NCBI GenBank assembly: GCA_937883785.1
Contig: CALGDE010000162.1
Location: forward strand, 1-56,557
Reading direction: 5' to 3'
Length of the DNA stretch: 56,557 nt
Source: an uncultured cyanobacterium
GTDB taxonomy: Bacteria; Cyanobacteriota; Cyanobacteriia; CACIAM-69d
Under the pieces are notes generated by a model that ran no database searches, was not told the origin of the DNA, and saw only the letters and a program-made list of their open reading frames with translations. The translations under genes and the position numbers were made by a program. Positions within the stretch are counted from its first letter, which is position 1, and the number at the start of each line of letters is the position of its first letter. Below, in pieces: positions 26,323 to 34,363 of the stretch.

Positions 26323-27624
26323 CTACTCTGGGCGATCGCGCTCTAAATCATAAAGCACCTTTTCGATATACCAATCCTCTGGCATTCCCGGCCAGTGGTC
26401 CTTTGCCTGGTCAATTAGCCGCTCCGCTAGCGCCCACTGCCCGCCCACCAAATACCGCAGCCGCTGCTTGAGGGGATTTTTGGCGGGAGTATTGTCAGCG
26501 CTGGCGGTTTGGGCGCTGGTGGGCACCGAGCTTTGCAGCTTTTTCATCGCCTCCAGGGTTTTGCGGTACTCGTCCCACTGGTCATTTTCCGAATAAAACG
26601 TGGCGGCGTGTTGGTAATCCTCCAGGGCTCGCTTTAGCTCCTCAATGCGGGCATAGCCCTGGGCACGAGCCAGATAGAATTTTGGCTTCTGATCGTCGCG
26701 CTCGATGGCTTCCCCGTAGAATTTTATTGCCCCAAGATAATCCCCCTTCGCTTGAGCAATTTCACCACGGATAGCAAACACAAAGGGATCGTCGGGATTT
26801 GTCTGGGCCGCCCGCTCCAAATCCGTTTGTGCCCCGCCAAAATCGCCGCCCAGTAACTTCGCCCGCGCCCGATTTCGCACCGCCGCCATATCCTCCGGGT
26901 TAATTTGCAAAGCGGCGTTGAAATCAGCGATCGCCCCCATCCAGTCTTCCAGCTTCAGCTTGACGATACCGCGACAGGTGAGCGCTGCCCCGTCCTGCCC
27001 ATCCAACTGCATCGCCCAATCCAGCTCTGCCATTGCCCCTTTCGCATCGCCCTTTTCCGCCCGCTCCAAGCACTGCCCATAAAATTGCTCTGGATTCGCT
27101 AACGGGGCAGGATTTTCCGCCTTAGCCGTCGGGGCAGTTCCCTCGGTCCTCGGCTTTAGCTTTTCTATTTGCGCCAGGCAACGCTTAACGTCCTCGGGAA
27201 GTCGCCGGTCTAAATACAACTCTGCTGCCTTGCGAAAGCTATTAATCGCCAGCTCCCGTTTTCCCTGTTTTCGTAACACCGTGCCCTGAAGTTCGTGAGC
27301 GGCAGCGTGATCCGGTGAAATTTCTATTAAGCGGGTTAAGTCTGCGATCGCCCCCACCAAATGCCCCAGCACCACCCGCACCAGCGCCCGACCGTACAGC
27401 GCTTCGGGGTAGTCCGGCAGCAGTTCCAACGCCTTACCGTAATCAAAGGCAGCTAGCTGGGACTGACCCGCATCAAACTGGGCTAATCCCCGGTGATAGT
27501 AACCCTCTGCCAGGTTTGGACATAGGTCGATTGCAGCGGAAAATTGGGCGATCGCCTCCGTCCAATTCTTATTCTTAGCAGCCTCTTTTCCCGCCGCAAT
27601 CAGTGCATCGTACTGCTGGTCCAT
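26323..27624 (-). CDS. Tetratricopeptide-repeat protein
   Basis: The 433-residue soluble protein is built mostly of TPR units. About three lie before residue 130 (AIAQFSAAIDLCPNLAEGYYHRG and similar), then a short linker with Lys/Pro/Thr, then about five from residue 170 to 355. The last 60 residues, with AERLIDQAKDHWPGMPEDWYIEKVLYDLERDR, form a C-terminal helical segment that is not TPR and may be a family-specific cap. No signal peptide or membrane segment was seen. It is probably a cytoplasmic scaffold; the partner is unknown. Confidence 0.88.
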   Translation of the reverse strand: MDQQYDALIAAGKEAAKNKNWTEAIAQFSAAIDLCPNLAEGYYHRGLAQFDAGQSQLAAFDYGKALELLPDYPEALYGRALVRVVLGHLVGAIADLTRLIEISPDHAAAHELQGTVLRKQGKRELAINSFRKAAELYLDRRLPEDVKRCLAQIEKLKPRTEGTAPTAKAENPAPLANPEQFYGQCLERAEKGDAKGAMAELDWAMQLDGQDGAALTCRGIVKLKLEDWMGAIADFNAALQINPEDMAAVRNRARAKLLGGDFGGAQTDLERAAQTNPDDPFVFAIRGEIAQAKGDYLGAIKFYGEAIERDDQKPKFYLARAQGYARIEELKRALEDYQHAATFYSENDQWDEYRKTLEAMKKLQSSVPTSAQTASADNTPAKNPLKQRLRYLVGGQWALAERLIDQAKDHWPGMPEDWYIEKVLYDLERDRPE

Positions 27625-27839
27625 GGTTCGGTTTTCACCCCATCGCCTGTGTCCCTATCCCCCAATCCTAACAACCAACAACTTCCACTCTCGCGGGCTA
27701 AAACTAAGGAGACTGTGGCATTTTGCGCTTGCCGTCGATCATCGCTGGCGCTTAAGTCTCTTTCGGGTTTGCAGCGAGCTGAAGCTGTCAGGGCGCTCAT
27801 AAAGAACTCGGGTCGCTGTTGTTTTGGAGATACCTTTTT

Positions 27840-29381
27840 ATGGTCACAAGCCATTCGTTCCTCATGCCTCCCCAGGACGTGCACAACCAGGCACTGGTGG
27901 ATCATGTCCATCCGCCTGACTGGGTGAACCCGAAGCCAGCTGCGGAATATGACCTGGTGGTGATTGGAGCCGGGACTGCCGGGCTGGTGGCAGCAGCGGG
28001 GGCAGCGGGGCTAGATATTGGCTTGAAAGTTGCCCTGGTGGAGCGCCACCTAATGGGCGGCGACTGTCTGAACGTGGGCTGTGTACCTTCAAAATGTTTG
28101 ATTCGGTCCGGACGGGCAGCGGCGGATATGCTGAACCCTGGTCCCCTGGGCGTTGAGCCAGTAGATCGCGCTAATGTTAATTTCCCGAAGGTGATGGAAC
28201 GGATGCGGGAAGTGCGGGCTGGGATTTCCCATCACGATTCCGCTCAGCGCTTTAGCAAAATTGGCGTCGATGTTTTTCTCGGTGGCGGCAAGTTTATTGA
28301 TGGCAATACCATTGGCGTTGGCGATAATAAGCTGCGGTTTAAAAAAGCCGTAATTGCTACCGGAGCCCGGGCAACCCGTCCGCCGGTGGAAGGCATCGAA
28401 GAGGTGGGCTTTTTAACGAACGAAACCGTCTTTAGCCTGACGGAGCGCCCGGAGCGCCTGGCAGTTATTGGCGCAGGTCCAATCGGTTGCGAGCTGGCTC
28501 AGGCATTCCAGCGCCTCGGTTCCAACGTCACCCTGCTGCATCGTCGCCCCTATATTCTCAACAAGGAAGATCCCGATGCGGCGGTGCTGGTGCAAAAATC
28601 TTTGGAAGAAGATGGGGTGAATTTGGTGACGGGGATGACCCTGCGCCGAGCCTATCGCAGCGATGGCGGTAAGGTGCTGGAGTTCACCAACTCCGAGGGG
28701 CAGGTGGAGTCCATTGAAGTGGATGAGATTTTGATGGGTGCCGGGCGATCGCCCAATGTGGAAGGGTTAAACCTGGAAGCGGTGGGCGTGCAGTACAACA
28801 AGCGTGGCGTGGTTGTGGATGATTATCTGCAAACCACTAATAAGCGCATTTTTGCGGCGGGCGATATTTGCATGGCTTGGCAGTTTACCCACGCGGCGGA
28901 TGCGGCAGCGCGGATTGTGCTGAAAAATGCGTTCTTCTCCCCCTTCGGCTTGGGCAAGTCTAAGCTCAGCGATTTGGTGATGCCGTGGGTAACCTTTACC
29001 GACCCTGAAATTGCCCGTACCGGTTTATCGGAGGAGGAAGCCCAGGCGAAGGGTTTTGATACCACCACCATCAAAATTGATATGAGCGGTGTGGATCGGG
29101 CATTGGCCGATGGTGAAACTGACGGCTTTTTAAAGGTGATCCATAAGCGCGGCTCCGATGAAATCTTGGGGGCAACGATGGTGTCTCGCCATGCCGGGGA
29201 AACTATTAGCGAGCTGACCACGGCGATCGTCAATAAAATTGGGCTAAGCGCCATGTCTAGCGTGATTCACCCTTATCCAACCCAGGCGGATTGCGTGAAG
29301 CGGGCTGCTGATGCCTATCGCCGCACCCTGCTTAAGCCCAGCACCAAGAAGCTTCTTGGCATTTTGACCAAGTTGTCATAG
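27840..29381 (+). CDS. MerA-like FAD-dependent disulfide oxidoreductase
   Basis: This 513-residue protein belongs to the pyridine-nucleotide disulfide oxidoreductase family. The FAD-binding GAGTAGL loop lies near residue 45, the redox-active CLNVGCVPSKC near 76-86, the NAD(P)H site GAGPIGCELAQ near 210, the FAD motif FAAGDI near 340 and the dimerisation domain at the C-terminus. The usual His-Glu pair motif of lipoamide dehydrogenase is replaced by HPYPTQADCVKRAAD, as in mercuric-reductase-like cyanobacterial proteins. It lacks the N-terminal metal-binding domain and the C-terminal vicinal Cys pair of classical MerA, so a mercury role is not demonstrated. The ATG at 27840 follows a GGAG; a TTG seven codons earlier is open. 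A strong terminator follows. Confidence 0.88.
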   Translation: MVTSHSFLMPPQDVHNQALVDHVHPPDWVNPKPAAEYDLVVIGAGTAGLVAAAGAAGLDIGLKVALVERHLMGGDCLNVGCVPSKCLIRSGRAAADMLNPGPLGVEPVDRANVNFPKVMERMREVRAGISHHDSAQRFSKIGVDVFLGGGKFIDGNTIGVGDNKLRFKKAVIATGARATRPPVEGIEEVGFLTNETVFSLTERPERLAVIGAGPIGCELAQAFQRLGSNVTLLHRRPYILNKEDPDAAVLVQKSLEEDGVNLVTGMTLRRAYRSDGGKVLEFTNSEGQVESIEVDEILMGAGRSPNVEGLNLEAVGVQYNKRGVVVDDYLQTTNKRIFAAGDICMAWQFTHAADAAARIVLKNAFFSPFGLGKSKLSDLVMPWVTFTDPEIARTGLSEEEAQAKGFDTTTIKIDMSGVDRALADGETDGFLKVIHKRGSDEILGATMVSRHAGETISELTTAIVNKIGLSAMSSVIHPYPTQADCVKRAADAYRRTLLKPSTKKLLGILTKLS

Positions 29382-29419
29382 GAGAGTTGGCTATTTTGGG
29401 GCGATCGCCTCAATCGCAG

Positions 29420-29458
29420 CAGCAAAAGCCAGCATTCTTTGGAGTGCTGGCTTTTGCT
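29420..29458 (+). terminator. Rho-independent terminator after the MerA-like gene
   Basis: AGCAAAAGCCAGCA and TGCTGGCTTTTGCT pair perfectly over 14 bases around a 10-base loop. The T-rich 3' arm ends at 29458, about 40 bases after the stop codon. The A-rich 5' arm would also allow function on the other strand. Confidence 0.88.
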
Positions 29459-29515
29459 TTATGGGGGCAAGAATGGGGACGCGGCGATCACCTCCCTTTC
29501 ACCCACAAAGACCAG

Positions 29516-29604
29516 CAGCACTTACGCAAAGCCCCCCTTACCAAGGAGAGAAGTCGATACAACTTCGCTTTTGTCCTCAAACAGCATGTCTTGCGTAAGT
29601 CCTG
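29516..29604. mobile_element. MITE-like element with 5-bp target duplication
   Basis: Ends are CAGCACTTACGCAAAG on the left and, read inward, CAGGACTTACGCAAGA on the right. The 89-bp element is flanked by ACCAG at 29511-29515 and again at 29605-29609, a perfect 5-bp direct duplication. It is non-coding. The CAGGACTTACGCA end type is familiar from cyanobacterial insertion elements, but I cannot name the parent. Confidence 0.8.
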
Positions 29605-29636
29605 ACCAGCTTATTTTTTGGCACGCATCAGGGGAC

Positions 29637-29670
29637 GACACCCCTAGGAACACTACATAAAAGGGGTGTC
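29637..29670 (+). promoter_or_regulatory. Perfect hairpin at the start of the CAP-domain gene
   Basis: GACACCCCT (29637-29645) and AGGGGTGTC (29662-29670) form a 9-bp perfect stem 6 bases before the ATG. The only purine-rich Shine-Dalgarno-like bases (AGGGG) lie in the 3' arm, so pairing would hide them. Confidence 0.65.
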
Positions 29671-29676
29671 TCAACA

Positions 29677-30333
29677 ATGGATTTAAAAACCATGACGCCG
29701 AAACGCAGTTTTAAACGGATTCTGTCTGCCGTGATCGCCCTAACCGCCGCTGGTGTTGCCCTAAATCCCGTTATTTCCAGCGCTAGCCAATCCACAACCG
29801 TTGCCGAAGTCTCCACAGCCGAAGTCTCCACAGCCGAAGTCTCTACATCAGAGCTGGGCAAAAGCGTCGGCGACACTGCCCTGAACTCCCACAACCGTTA
29901 CCGTTCCCGCCACGGGGTGCCCGCTCTAAGGTACAACCGCGCAATGGCTGCTCGTGCCCAAGCCTGGTCAGCGCGAATGGCACGGACGGGAAATTTCCAA
30001 CATAGCGATCGCAGTGCCCGTAACGGAGCTGGCGAAAACCTGTACGTGTCCTACACCACCGGAAACCTATCCGAAAGTGCCGTTGTGGCCGAAGCCGTTA
30101 AGGGCTGGTACGACGAAATTGAGGACTACAACTACAGTCGACCGGGATTTTCTGCTGCCACGGGGCACTTCACCCAGGTGGTGTGGAAATCCAGCACTCG
30201 CCTAGGCTGTGGCGTCGCTAAGGGCACCAAGAACCTACGAGGGCGCAATTTCAATGCCTACTACGTCACCTGCCACTACGATCCACCGGGAAATTTCCGG
30301 GGTCAGTTCCCGGCAAATGTTACTCGACCGTAG
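29677..30333 (+). CDS. Secreted CAP (SCP/PR-1) domain protein
   Basis: The 218-residue protein has a Lys/Arg-rich start and a hydrophobic signal segment (about residues 14-36, cleavage likely near SSA). A linker with three AEVST repeats follows, then a CAP domain at residues of about 68-213. CAP hallmarks are NSHNRYRSRHGVPALRYN, HSDRS, GENLY, the GHFTQVVWKSSTRLGCG signature and VTCHYDPPGN. The cavity His/Glu residues are present. Bacterial CAP proteins are extracellular; their biochemical role is generally unsettled. A hairpin overlaps its ribosome-binding site. It converges with the M61 gene with only 17 bases between stops. Confidence 0.9.
   Translation: MDLKTMTPKRSFKRILSAVIALTAAGVALNPVISSASQSTTVAEVSTAEVSTAEVSTSELGKSVGDTALNSHNRYRSRHGVPALRYNRAMAARAQAWSARMARTGNFQHSDRSARNGAGENLYVSYTTGNLSESAVVAEAVKGWYDEIEDYNYSRPGFSAATGHFTQVVWKSSTRLGCGVAKGTKNLRGRNFNAYYVTCHYDPPGNFRGQFPANVTRP
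29803..29847 (+). repeat. 15-bp in-frame tandem repeat (three units)
   Basis: GCCGAAGTCTCCACA occurs three times head to tail, the third with two changes at its end. It encodes AEVST in the linker of the CAP protein, so copy-number change would keep the frame. Confidence 0.9.
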
Positions 30334-30350
30334 GGCTTATTTGTTTCCCC

Positions 30351-32174
30351 CTATTCCTTCCCCAGCCACTGTTCTAGGCGTTCCTTCTGGGCTGGGGTGG
30401 GCTCTTTGATGGGCACCAGGGTGTACTTGGTGGGCTGGCGATCGCCCAGGGTAATCGTAAATTCCACCAGCTGGTCGGACTTAAAGCAGGTCAAGGTGAT
30501 GGCGTCGCCCGGTTGATAATCCCGCAGCCGGTCCAGTAGCTTGCCGGGCATAATTCTCAGTCCATTAAGGGCAAGGATTTCATCGTTGGGGTCGATGCCG
30601 GCGTTGTAGGCAGGCGAATCCAGCTCCACAAATTTTGCAGCGACGCGACCGCCCATTACCTTAGGACGAATGCCCAAATAGGGGGGCTGAGATTCGGCAT
30701 TGTTTTTTAGCTCAATGCCAAATTCCGCCAAGGTTTCCGCCAGGGGCAGCCGCTCGGTGGTGTAAAGATAACGATGCAACAGCTCTGATAAATCTTCGCC
30801 CGCCACGTCATTGAGTACGCTTTGAAGCTCTTCGGGAGTGTAGCCAATTTCGTCCTTGCCGAAGTCTTCCCATAGTCGCCGCAGCACGTTATCGAAGGAG
30901 CGATCGCCCCCGGAATTCATGCGAATCCGCAGATCCAGCAGCAGCGTCACCATCGCCCCTTTTACGTAATAGGAAATTTGGTTATTGCCGCTGTGGGCTT
31001 CCTGGCGATAAAGCTTAATCCAGGCGTCATAGCTGGACTCCGCCAGGGGCTGCACCTTGCGACCAGGGGTGTACAGGTAGCGGGTCATTTCCATCCCCAT
31101 ATGGTGGAGATAGGTTTTGCGGTTGTAAATGCCTGCCCACAAGGGAATTAGGGGATCGTAGTAGCTGGTGACCCCTTCGCAGAACCACAGGGACGGCGTG
31201 TAATTTTCCTGGTCGTAGTCAAAAATTTCCAATGCCTTGGGGCGCAGCCGTTTGACGTTCCACAGGTGGAAAAATTCGTGGGCGCACAGCTGCCAAAACC
31301 GATCTAAATCGTCGCCTCCGCGGAAGCCATAGCGGGGAAAAATCAGGCAGCAGTTGTCCTTGTGTTCCAAGCCGCCGTAGCTTTTTTCCGTCAGCGCCAG
31401 CATAAAAGTGTAGCGATCATAGGGCAGCCCGCCAAATAGCCCTTTTTCGAACTCAACAATTTTTTGTAACCCCTCCACCAACTTGTCCACGTTGTGGTTA
31501 CCCTGTCCCCAAATGGTGAGCTGATGACGCTTGCCGCCCGCCTCGAAGGGAATCACATCGTGGGTGCCAATTTCAAAGGGGCTGTCTACGACCCAATCAA
31601 AATCATCGGCGCGGTAGGTTTGGGTGGTCTCATCCCCAGCGATTTTCGGCAGTGTTGTGGACGACGCCCACCCCTCTGGCAGCACCACCGTAATGTCGTA
31701 GGGCTGCTCCAGGCGATCGCCATCCCGCTCCACGTAAAAGAATGTACAAGCCCCGTTGAAATAGGCATGGGTGGCGTCCACATGGTTAGTGCGCACCGTT
31801 AAATCATTAGCGAAGACCCGATACTTTACCGTCAGTGTTTGCCCTGAAGGCATTGCCTTACAATCCACTTGCCAGCGATTCTTGGATTGCTTGCGCCACG
31901 GTAGCGCCTTACCCTCCACCGCAACGCTGAAATCCTGCACATGGCGAGAGTATTCCCGCACCAGGTAAGACCCCGGTGTCCACACAGGAAAGACCAAGTC
32001 CAGCACGGCATCATCCCAAGCGGCGATCGCCAACTCCACCTCAATAAAGTGGGTGTGGGGCGCGGGGAAAACTACGCGGTAGGAAAATTGAGCCGGATTT
32101 TCAGCAGGCGTAGCAGAGTCTACTTGGAGTTCAGGGGCGATCGCGATAGAAGATTCAGCAATGCTGGGGGACAT
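30351..32174 (-). CDS. M61 family metallopeptidase with PDZ domain
   Basis: The 607-residue protein resembles glycyl-aminopeptidase-type M61 enzymes. An N-terminal beta domain (residues of about 30-200) precedes a gluzincin domain with zinc motif HEFFHLWN near residue 300 and the downstream Glu in LWFCEGVTSYYDP. A PDZ domain lies at residues of about 495-585 (YLGIRPKVMGGRVAAKFVELDSPAYNAGIDPNDEIL, quoted in part). No signal peptide is evident, so it is probably cytoplasmic. Two tandem family-A repeats lie upstream of its start. Substrate specificity cannot be read from the sequence. Confidence 0.92.
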   Translation of the reverse strand: MSPSIAESSIAIAPELQVDSATPAENPAQFSYRVVFPAPHTHFIEVELAIAAWDDAVLDLVFPVWTPGSYLVREYSRHVQDFSVAVEGKALPWRKQSKNRWQVDCKAMPSGQTLTVKYRVFANDLTVRTNHVDATHAYFNGACTFFYVERDGDRLEQPYDITVVLPEGWASSTTLPKIAGDETTQTYRADDFDWVVDSPFEIGTHDVIPFEAGGKRHQLTIWGQGNHNVDKLVEGLQKIVEFEKGLFGGLPYDRYTFMLALTEKSYGGLEHKDNCCLIFPRYGFRGGDDLDRFWQLCAHEFFHLWNVKRLRPKALEIFDYDQENYTPSLWFCEGVTSYYDPLIPLWAGIYNRKTYLHHMGMEMTRYLYTPGRKVQPLAESSYDAWIKLYRQEAHSGNNQISYYVKGAMVTLLLDLRIRMNSGGDRSFDNVLRRLWEDFGKDEIGYTPEELQSVLNDVAGEDLSELLHRYLYTTERLPLAETLAEFGIELKNNAESQPPYLGIRPKVMGGRVAAKFVELDSPAYNAGIDPNDEILALNGLRIMPGKLLDRLRDYQPGDAITLTCFKSDQLVEFTITLGDRQPTKYTLVPIKEPTPAQKERLEQWLGKE

Positions 32175-32356
32175 AAAACTTGCTCGGTAATATGCCTAAG
32201 GCAACACCCGTCTGCCAGTAAAGAATCAGACATTTATTGTGGGCGTAGCCCTTAGGATCGGGTTGTCTAACTATTAAGTTTAAATCCCAAATCGAGCCCT
32301 GTAGCCTAGTCCCAAAGTATTACTTGTTCCCTTTAGCTTTTAGTCGCTTTCACTAG

Positions 32357-32481
32357 GGGCTGTCATCATTTAGAGTCCAAAGCTCGTAACTGTAAGGATT
32401 TCAGCCCCTAGCACTTTTTCCTATAAGAGGGCGCGTACTCCCTGCCACGTAAGGCTTCTGGTACGCAACTGATGACACGCC
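32357..32481 (+). mobile_element. Family A MITE-like element, copy 5
   Basis: The best-preserved copy, 125 bp, runs from GGGCTGTCATCA to TGATGACACGCC, flanked by CTAG at 32353-32356 and 32482-32485. AGGGGCTG pairs with CAGCCCCT in the left half, and AGGGCGCGT pairs with ACACGCCCT in the right half. Confidence 0.8.
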
Positions 32482-32485
32482 CTAG

Positions 32486-32611
32486 GGGCTGTCATCATTT
32501 AAAGTCCAAAGCCTATAACTGTGAGGGTTTCAGCCTTAAGCACTTTCTCCTTTAAAAGGGCGCGTACTTCCCACAGGGTGAGGCTTCTGGCAATTATATT
32601 GATGACACGTC
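32486..32611 (+). mobile_element. Family A MITE-like element, copy 6
   Basis: It starts directly after the CTAG that ends copy 5 and runs 126 bp to TGATGACACGTC, followed by CTGA. It is in the same orientation as copy 5 and clearly similar along its length, but its left hairpin is weakened (CAGCCTTA). Confidence 0.78.
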
Positions 32612-32658
32612 CTGACGTTCAGCGGCGACAGCGTTAAGGATACGTCCCCCAAGCCCCC

Positions 32659-33342
32659 TTACTGACTGGCAAGTTGAGCTAGCTGTCGCAGGTTAAGCAG
32701 CTTCAGTACGCGCCCGGTGCCGTCCACTTCCAGCCACTTTTTCTCCGTCAGCTTATCCATCAGCTTCTTCACATCGTCCGCATTATTGATTTCGCTGATA
32801 TCGGCTAAATCTTGAGGGGGCAGATTCGCCATTTCATACCCATCATCCACCTGCTGACCATACTGCTGAGCCAAACTGGCTAAGGTGTACGCCAACTTAA
32901 TTGCCGGGGGCTTGCGGCGAAGCTGGAGGCGAATATTATTGGTACGAATGCGCTTCACCATTAGCTGTAACAGCCGATGGTGGAGCTGAGCGTCTTTGAA
33001 TAGGGTTTGAATAAAGCGTTGGGCGGAAATGCTAAACAGTTCCACATTGCTTAAGGCAATGACATCTGTTGATCGTGGCGACTCATCCAGGATTGCCATT
33101 TCCCCAAAGAAATCCCCTCGCCCCAACACCGCCAGGGTCATATCTTTATCCCCCGACAAACGGCGCACTTTGACCCAGCCTGAAGAAATAAAGTACACCG
33201 CATTTCCCCAGGAATCTTCCATGAGCACGGCGCGGTTGGGGGGATAGTCATGTTGAACCGCTACGGAAAGGAGCCATTCAAGGGTTTCCTGGCTAGCAGC
33301 GTTAAAAAGAGGGAACAGCTCAGTAAAAGCTTCAGTTTGCAT
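32659..33342 (-). CDS. Crp/Fnr family transcriptional regulator
   Basis: The 227-residue protein has a cyclic-nucleotide-binding-like beta-roll at residues of about 8-120 (VYFISSGWVKVRRL, LAVLGRGDFFGEMAILDESPRSTDV), including the GEMA and RSTD pocket segments. A dimerisation helix around residues 115-145 and a C-terminal winged helix follow (LPPQDLADISEINNADDVKKLMDKLTEKKWL, quoted in part). The GExA-x8-RS pattern is close to cAMP-binding Crp proteins, so cAMP binding is possible. No Fnr-type Cys cluster is seen. The recognition helix is atypical, so target sites cannot be predicted. It is divergent from comB. Confidence 0.87.
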   Translation of the reverse strand: MQTEAFTELFPLFNAASQETLEWLLSVAVQHDYPPNRAVLMEDSWGNAVYFISSGWVKVRRLSGDKDMTLAVLGRGDFFGEMAILDESPRSTDVIALSNVELFSISAQRFIQTLFKDAQLHHRLLQLMVKRIRTNNIRLQLRRKPPAIKLAYTLASLAQQYGQQVDDGYEMANLPPQDLADISEINNADDVKKLMDKLTEKKWLEVDGTGRVLKLLNLRQLAQLASQ

Positions 33343-33605
33343 CGTAGCGGTGGGAGTCAGTTATTCGCCGTTCAGTGAAAGCCATCAGCCAATATCTGTG
33401 AAGACATGGCCTAAAGGGATATCAAGAGTATTCCCTTTTGTAGCCCAGATATTTTAATCTTTCCCAGACTAACTTGCCCCCAACAGGATTGAAACGATGT
33501 GAGGCGATCGCCCAAGGATCTGTAACGATTTTGGTTACGGGATTCGGGGCGGTAAAGTTGGAAACGCTGAGGAATTTTATAAGGCAAGGGTCCGGGGAAG
33601 CGGCT

Positions 33606-34337
33606 GTGAGAATTTCGGTTTACCATGCGCCCGAGGAGTTTCCAACGGCTGAGACGTTTGACTGTGCGATCGCCATTGACGTATTGCGGGCAACGACCAC
33701 CATGTGCTGCGCCCTGGAGGCGGGGGCAGATTCGGTGCAAGCCTTTAGTGATTTAGACGAGCTGATGACCACCAGCGAGGGGTGGGAAAAGGAGAAGCGG
33801 GTGCGTATTGGGGAGCGAGGCGGCAAGATGATGCCCGGCTGTGACTTGGGAAATTCGCCGCTGGATGTGACAAAGGATGCGGTGGCGGGTCGGCGGTTAT
33901 TTATGAGCACCACTAACGGGACGCGGGCGCTGAATAAAATTAAGCCGGTAAAAATGGTGTTAACGGCGGCGTTGGCCAATCGCCAGGCGGTGGTGGAGTT
34001 TTTAAAGGAGAAACAGCCGGCGGCGATCGCCATGGTGTCGTCAGGCTGGGAGGGCAGCTATTCCCTGGAGGATACGGTGTGTGCCGGGGCAGTCATTGAG
34101 GGGCTAATGCCGATTTTGCCGAAGGATTGGATGGGCAATGATGAGGCGGTGGCAGCCCACGCGCTGTTTGTGCAGTGGCGGGATTCGCTGGATGTGCTCT
34201 TGCAAAAAGCTAGTCACGGTCAGCGGCTTTTGGGGTTGGGCAATACGGCGGATCTGGAATTTTGCGCCAAGCTAGATATTGTAAAAACCATTCCCCTTCA
34301 AAGGGAGCCGGGCGTTTTAGTCGCCCATTCCAGTTAG
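33606..34337 (+). CDS. comB: 2-phosphosulfolactate phosphatase family protein (ComB)
   Basis: This ComB-family protein is related to the Mg-dependent phosphatase that makes sulfolactate in coenzyme M synthesis. Cyanobacteria carry the gene without making coenzyme M, so its true substrate is unclear. Signatures are DCAIAIDVLRATTTMCCAL, STTNGTRAL and SSGWEGSYSLEDTVCAGAVI. The open frame extends back to 33474, but family members begin just before the ISVYHAPEE strand. I therefore start at the GTG at 33606 (243 residues, normal length), which has a weak GGGGAAG upstream. ggt follows on the same strand after 26 bases and may be co-transcribed. Confidence 0.9.
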   Translation: MRISVYHAPEEFPTAETFDCAIAIDVLRATTTMCCALEAGADSVQAFSDLDELMTTSEGWEKEKRVRIGERGGKMMPGCDLGNSPLDVTKDAVAGRRLFMSTTNGTRALNKIKPVKMVLTAALANRQAVVEFLKEKQPAAIAMVSSGWEGSYSLEDTVCAGAVIEGLMPILPKDWMGNDEAVAAHALFVQWRDSLDVLLQKASHGQRLLGLGNTADLEFCAKLDIVKTIPLQREPGVLVAHSS

Positions 34338-34363
34338 ATTTTTTCTGCTTCTTTCATGCTTTT

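Larger units (their letters stand above)
32175..32658. other. Non-coding gap holding two tandem MITE-like elements
   Basis: The 484-base region between the M61 gene and the Crp/Fnr gene (both minus strand) is half filled by two head-to-tail family-A elements. The remainder (32175-32350) should contain the M61 promoter. No gene was seen. Confidence 0.6.

Noticed and set aside
29387-29605. 72-codon frame after the MerA-like gene
   Set aside because: It runs through a strong terminator and a mobile repeat.
32355-32614. The two tandem repeats considered as a CRISPR-like array
   Set aside because: Only two long copies with no short repeat-spacer pattern and no cas genes.
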